Source: Nicotiana tabacum
Lineage: Eukaryota > Streptophyta > Magnoliopsida > Solanales > Solanaceae
Length of the DNA: 64,000 nt
Assembly: GCF_000715075.1 (NCBI RefSeq)
Contig: NC_134101.1
Span: 29,951,322 to 30,015,321 of the forward strand
Direction of reading: 5' to 3'
The notes under the pieces were generated by a model that had not been told where the DNA came from, searched no databases, and saw only the letters and a list, made by a program, of their open reading frames with translations. The position numbers were made by a program, and so were the translations under genes. Below are positions 60,142 to 64,000 of this stretch, piece after piece; within the stretch, counting starts at the first letter, position 1; each line of letters opens with the position of its first letter.

Positions 60142-60364
60142 ATCGCATTTGCGATGTATTGTTCGCAAATGCGACAGCCGCAATTGCGAAGCAGCCATCG
60201 CATTTGCGAAGTCTGGGTTGCTGGGGAGAGTTCGCATTTGTGAAATTTTTGCCTTCGCATTTGCGAAGTATAGGGTTGCAATTGTGACCTAAGTAGGAGG
60301 CCCTGCAGTTCGCATTTGCGATACATTGTTCGTATTTGCAAACCCCTTGTCGCAAATGCGACAT
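60142..60364. repeat. Word array (TCGCATTTGCGA type) in the element 5 LTR
   Basis: About ten words such as TTCGCATTTGCGAAG and TCGCAAATGCGAC in the same LTR place as the CGCG arrays of other families, but with AT centres and fewer CpG. Confidence 0.88.
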
Positions 60365-61446
60365 CTGCAACCTGTTTAGGGCTGAAAATTCCGCGACTTA
60401 GCTTCATTTAGGTATATTTTGAACCCTAGGTCCGAGAAGAGGCGATTTTATGAAGGGATTTTCATACCAAATCATTGGGTAAGTACCTTTAATCATTTTC
60501 CAACTACATTTCATGATTATATATATGATTTAACATCAAATTCTTGAGAATCTAAAGGAAAATTTGGGAAAAATTGTAAAATCTTTCAAAAATGCAAAAT
60601 AATGATTTGAAGGACAAATTGGTGTCGGAACTTGATAATTCATACCGGAATGAGTGTTTGGGTTTTGTAAATTTTATCGGGTTCCGAGGTGTGGGCTCGA
60701 GGAGTTGACTTTTATTGACTTTTTAGAATTTGAATAAAAATCACACCTTTATTAATTGAAGTTGTTTTCTCTTGCATTGTGTGATGTGTTTAAGTCGTCT
60801 TTGACTAGATTGAGCCGAGCAGAGGTGAATTGGTAAAGGAAAAGCTAAATTGAGTATTGAATTAGCCGAATTGAGGTAAGTGTTTTGCCTAAGTTTGTTG
60901 AGGGAATTTTTCCTCCTATTTGTCATTGTTTGCCACATGCGGGGGTGATAAATATATGAGGTGATGAGCGTATATGTATGTGCCAGGGTTAATCATGCTG
61001 GGGGGGGAGGGGTGGTGGACTATGTTACATTTATGGTTGTAGAATTTTGTGATCTCCTGCTTCATGCCTTACTTGACTCTTAGAAACTAAGAACATAATA
61101 TTAAATGATAGAAATCAAGACTTAGCTTATTATAACTTGATCAAATTTGATGGAATTCTGAGAATATATTGATGTGTCTAATTCGGTCATTTCTATGCTT
61201 AATCGTTAATACATTGCTACAGCCGATCTCCTTGGGATACTAGATTCTATACTTGCGTTGTGGATCATTTGTGAGATTGTGGAAGTATTTGAATAATACG
61301 GTTCTTGAGGGTTTATTGAATCATTGTTGGCTCGAAAAGTTGTGATTGGGATTTGTTTGGAATATCCGTTAAAATACTCTCCTTGATGTTATTTATGCTT
61401 CCTGCCTTGTTTGTCATTGATATACATATGCTTGGTAAGGAAGAGT

Positions 61447-61600
61447 GTAAAGCACGAAGGGAGATGCCGTGCCATATTATTGAGAGTAAAAGCACGAAGG
61501 GTGATGTTGTACCATATCATTGTGAGTAAAAGCACGAAGGGTAATGCCGTGTCATGTTATGTGAGTAAAAGCACGAAGGGTGATGCCGTGCCATTGTGTT
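61447..61600 (+). repeat. 40-bp hairpin minisatellite in the element 5 LTR
   Basis: Four units with AGCACGAAGG at 61,451, 61,491, 61,531 and 61,570 (40, 40, 39 bp). The hairpin is GCACGaagggtgatgcCGTGC, 5-bp stem. Outlying copies lie near 61,637 and 62,213. Confidence 0.9.
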
Positions 61601-62912
61601 GATATAAGTACGCTTTCATGTTATGGTGAGTTCATGGCACGAAGGGTGTTTCCGTGCAAGTGAGGACGATAGACATGCATTATGTTGTAATATCTCTTTC
61701 TTGTAGATATTTTTATGTCTTTACCTAGAGTTGTTGTTATCGTGTTCATGGTTCTTATGTGATATGTTATTACTGTTCTGTCTTATCCTCTATCACCTTT
61801 GTTGTTGTGCTACCATGCCTTCTATTTACTTAAACTTGCCAATATCATGCTTACTTCCTGCTGTTATGATTGCATCCATGTCATCTGCTTTGTTGCACTT
61901 AATTGTAGGTCTTCTTCCATACTAGTCGTTTATGTCCCTACTTGCTAATTTATAAAGATCATGTGTTCGCTTCCTTATTTTCCATATCTATTTTCTTGCC
62001 TTCACCTTGCTAGTTAGTTGAAGTTACATCCCTTTTTCCTAATCGTTGTTATTACCTCTATGTTTTCTGTTCTGTCTGTTACTGATGTTCTCATGTACAT
62101 TCTCGTTCTCCATAGCTAATTGCGTATTTCCTATACTATTATTTCTATTATCGGAATTTCTGTCATTTGGTTGGTACTGTTTTACGCATAATTGGTGAGG
62201 ATGAGATAAATGTACGAAGGGTGTTGCCGTGCCGTTGGATTTGATGTCTTGAATATATTTCTCACATTATGAAAGTTTTGAGGTGACTGTTGTGATTTAT
62301 TGGCTTTCGCTCTAAAGAAAGGATTGGGTGAGATATTGATACCTGTTGAATTGTGTTTTCTTCTAGTACTCCGTTATTGCTTTGTATATTCGTTTCGTGC
62401 GCTCTATTCTGTTATACTGTAGTATAGTTTTATTGTTAGTTTATATTACAGGTTTTATCAGTGAGCATCTTTTAACCAAAGCCTCGTCACTACTTCGACG
62501 AGGTTAGACAAGATACTTACTCAGTACATGGGCCGGTTGTACTGATACTACACTTCTGCATATTGTATGCAAATGTTGGTTGTTGTTGTTGCTGTGCTCG
62601 ACGATGCCGGAATTGAAGATGTGCCTGTGTTTCTATTGTAGCTGCCTCTTATTAATGGTAGTCTTAGATTTATAAAAACTCTGTTTATATACTTTTCAAA
62701 TAGAAGATGTATTTACTTCATATCAGTTTTGTAAATTCTATTCTTAGAAGATCATGATTCGTACTACCAGTCCTTGGAGATGTATAAGATTCAGATAATT
62801 CCTTCGTTTAATTGTTTTATTAATTTAATTGAAAATGGATAATCATTAATTGGCTTACCTAGCGGGTTGGGTTAGGTGTCATCATGACTAGTAGATTTTG
62901 GGTCGTGACAAG

Positions 62913-62924
62913 TGGTATCAGAGC
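62913..62924 (+). other. PBS of element 5 (tRNA-iMet)
   Basis: TGGTATCAGAGC, perfect match, two bases after the LTR. Confidence 0.93.
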
Positions 62925-64000
62925 ACTAGGTTCGTAGGTTCTATGAGTCATGATCAAGTGTCTAGTAGAGTCTTGCGGATCGGTTTGATGACGTCCATAC
63001 CTATCTTCGGGAGGCTACAGGGCATTTAGGAAAAATTTCCCTTTCTTCTTTCTTTATCGTGCGACCTTGTTTCAGCTTGAAATCTATGACTTTGACTCTT
63101 CCCAAATCGCTCATATGTGATGTTTTGCACTCAGTATTCGCTATGCGCCGATGATCGGTGATGCTGCAGATAGATTACGATGGGCTATGGATACTTGATT
63201 ATCATCGCGATCTGTTGTCTAGCCTCAGAAGCAGATGCAGTGTTAAATCTTCTAGTCGTTCATTTGAGGTATGAGGCGGGTTCATATGTCTGGTTGGTAA
63301 GCACAGATTTGGGAAGATTGACTGTGGCTAGGCTATTGTGATTAAGGTGGGTTCATGGCAAGGTGTCGATTTGAGTATAACCAGTGGGCCATCTCCTACA
63401 TGATGAGTTTGGATCGTGTGTCTTGTATGAGGTTTCCATTCGGTGGAGTGCATATGTTATCATTTCAGAGCATTTGGGGAAGTTGTTTGACTATTGCAAT
63501 GATGGGTAAGCTCTTGGCAGAGTCTTCGGGGTGTTCTATGATCGGCATTGCATGAGTTTTGAATTATTCAGCTAAATAGTCATATAAAATCGGGGCATGC
63601 TGTGAAGATATGGTAATTTGGATTACTGATGAGGTGATCTATGGCTTCGAACTAAGTGGTGGAGTCTGCTAATGGAGATCGGATTGTAGGATCATGAGCC
63701 GTATCAGTTTCCGGACCGAGAGATTGCTTGGTTATTTCCTTGAATAGGCATATGCTGGTGAAGCACTGGTTGCTCGACACGTATTAGCTGTGTATTTAAG
63801 ATCAAAGTAAGATGAGTGGTCATCGAGAAGGTTCTATGGAGTTCCAGGTCTTATGTAGCCTTTAAGGACTTTTGAATTTGTCTACGGGCAGACTTGAAAT
63901 CGGTAGCGAATGGTAATCGGATCTGCGGTATTTCCTTGTCAAGAAAGGTCTACATGTCAATGTTGGAGTGATGCAAGAAATGGCTTCGGGTTCCCAGGAA
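62925..64000 (+). other. Start of the element 5 interior, no gag seen
   Basis: The first 200 bp (AGTCTTGCGGATCGGT, then TCGGGAGGCTACAGGGC, then TTTATCGTGCG) parallel the leader of element 4 read on the minus strand from 56,507. After that only short ORFs occur (longest 66 codons, 63,355-63,555), none with a recognised domain. In elements 2 and 3 gag starts within 200 bp of the PBS, so its absence here suggests a coding-poor element, or a long leader. Confidence 0.6.

Larger units (their letters stand above)
59290..62910 (+). repeat. 5' LTR of element 5 (3,621 bp)
   Basis: Starts TGTGATGACCCGACTAGTCA, ends GACTAGTAGATTTTGGGTCG followed by TGACA. The 5' GACTAGTC and 3' GACTAGTAG extend the inverted ends. 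Order inside: CGCATTTGCG-type word array, GTAAGT sites (60,478 and 60,871), a 40-bp hairpin minisatellite, and the GTTGTACTGATACTACAC block at about 62,536. Confidence 0.9.
59290..64000 (+). mobile_element. Element 5: gypsy-type element entering the window, inserted in element 4
   Basis: A complete 5' LTR (59,290-62,910), PBS and the first 1.1 kb of interior lie in the window. It interrupts the LTR of element 4 after CCCAA (59,285-59,289), the expected left half of a 5-bp target duplication. The leader after the PBS resembles that of element 4. No gag is visible up to the window edge. Confidence 0.85.

Noticed and set aside
62911..62930. tRNA-like match at the PBS sites
   Set aside because: Only the 12 bases pairing with the tRNA 3' end are present, so these are primer sites, not tRNA genes.

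Overview
The window is plant nuclear heterochromatin made almost entirely of nested transposable elements. I find no intact host gene, rRNA, tRNA gene or CRISPR array. The element families (a Tat/Ogre-type Ty3-gypsy element with an antisense gene, Tekay/Del-like chromoviruses with LTRs over 3 kb, a plant LINE ending in RNase H, Helitrons, a Stowaway MITE, a hAT remnant) and their wording suggest Solanaceae, most likely Nicotiana. That species-level call is inference from family resemblance.

Layout. 1-707: a Stowaway-like MITE and unassigned AT-rich DNA. 708-about 11,540 (+): a Tat-type element with 5' LTR, PBS, gag, protease, RT, degenerate RNase H, a second 'archaeal-type' RNase H and integrase, then a 108/114-bp tandem repeat and a four-exon gene on the opposite strand. 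No 3' LTR is visible. About 11,541-15,580 (-): a LINE with endonuclease, RT, zf-RVT and RNase H, cut at its 5' side exactly where a Helitron begins (15,581). 16,504-20,222: a 3.7-kb solo LTR inside that Helitron. 20,300-45,891: a second Helitron 5' end and one 3' end bracket a hAT remnant and two chromovirus copies (element 2 at 20,779-32,258 and element 3 at 35,433-45,833, both minus strand), with rearranged LTR pieces between them. 46,446-59,289 (-): element 4, a coding-poor element whose 3' LTR holds a solo LTR with a perfect CAACC target-site duplication (48,986-51,698). 59,290 to the window end (+): element 5, inserted into the 5' LTR of element 4, with a 3.6-kb LTR, PBS and the start of its interior.

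Every coding domain is broken by in-frame stops or frameshifts, many of the kind expected from C-to-T decay, so nothing here should make a full polyprotein. The most unusual signals are in the long LTRs. LTR groups that differ in sequence share one plan: near-identical inverted termini (TGTGATGACCC...GGGTCGTGACA), an array of CpG-rich near-palindromic words (TTCGCGATCGCGAA, TTCGCGTTCGCGAA, TTCGCATTTGCGAA), strong splice-donor-like sites, then a minisatellite whose unit carries a short hairpin. The hairpin sequence differs between groups while its form and place are kept. I report this as a candidate undescribed LTR leader architecture. A further point is that the chromovirus pol frame runs through the polypurine tract and ends inside the 3' LTR.

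All boundaries were read by eye. LTR ends, target-site duplications, PBS and Helitron termini should be near base accuracy; domain limits are good to a few tens of bases.
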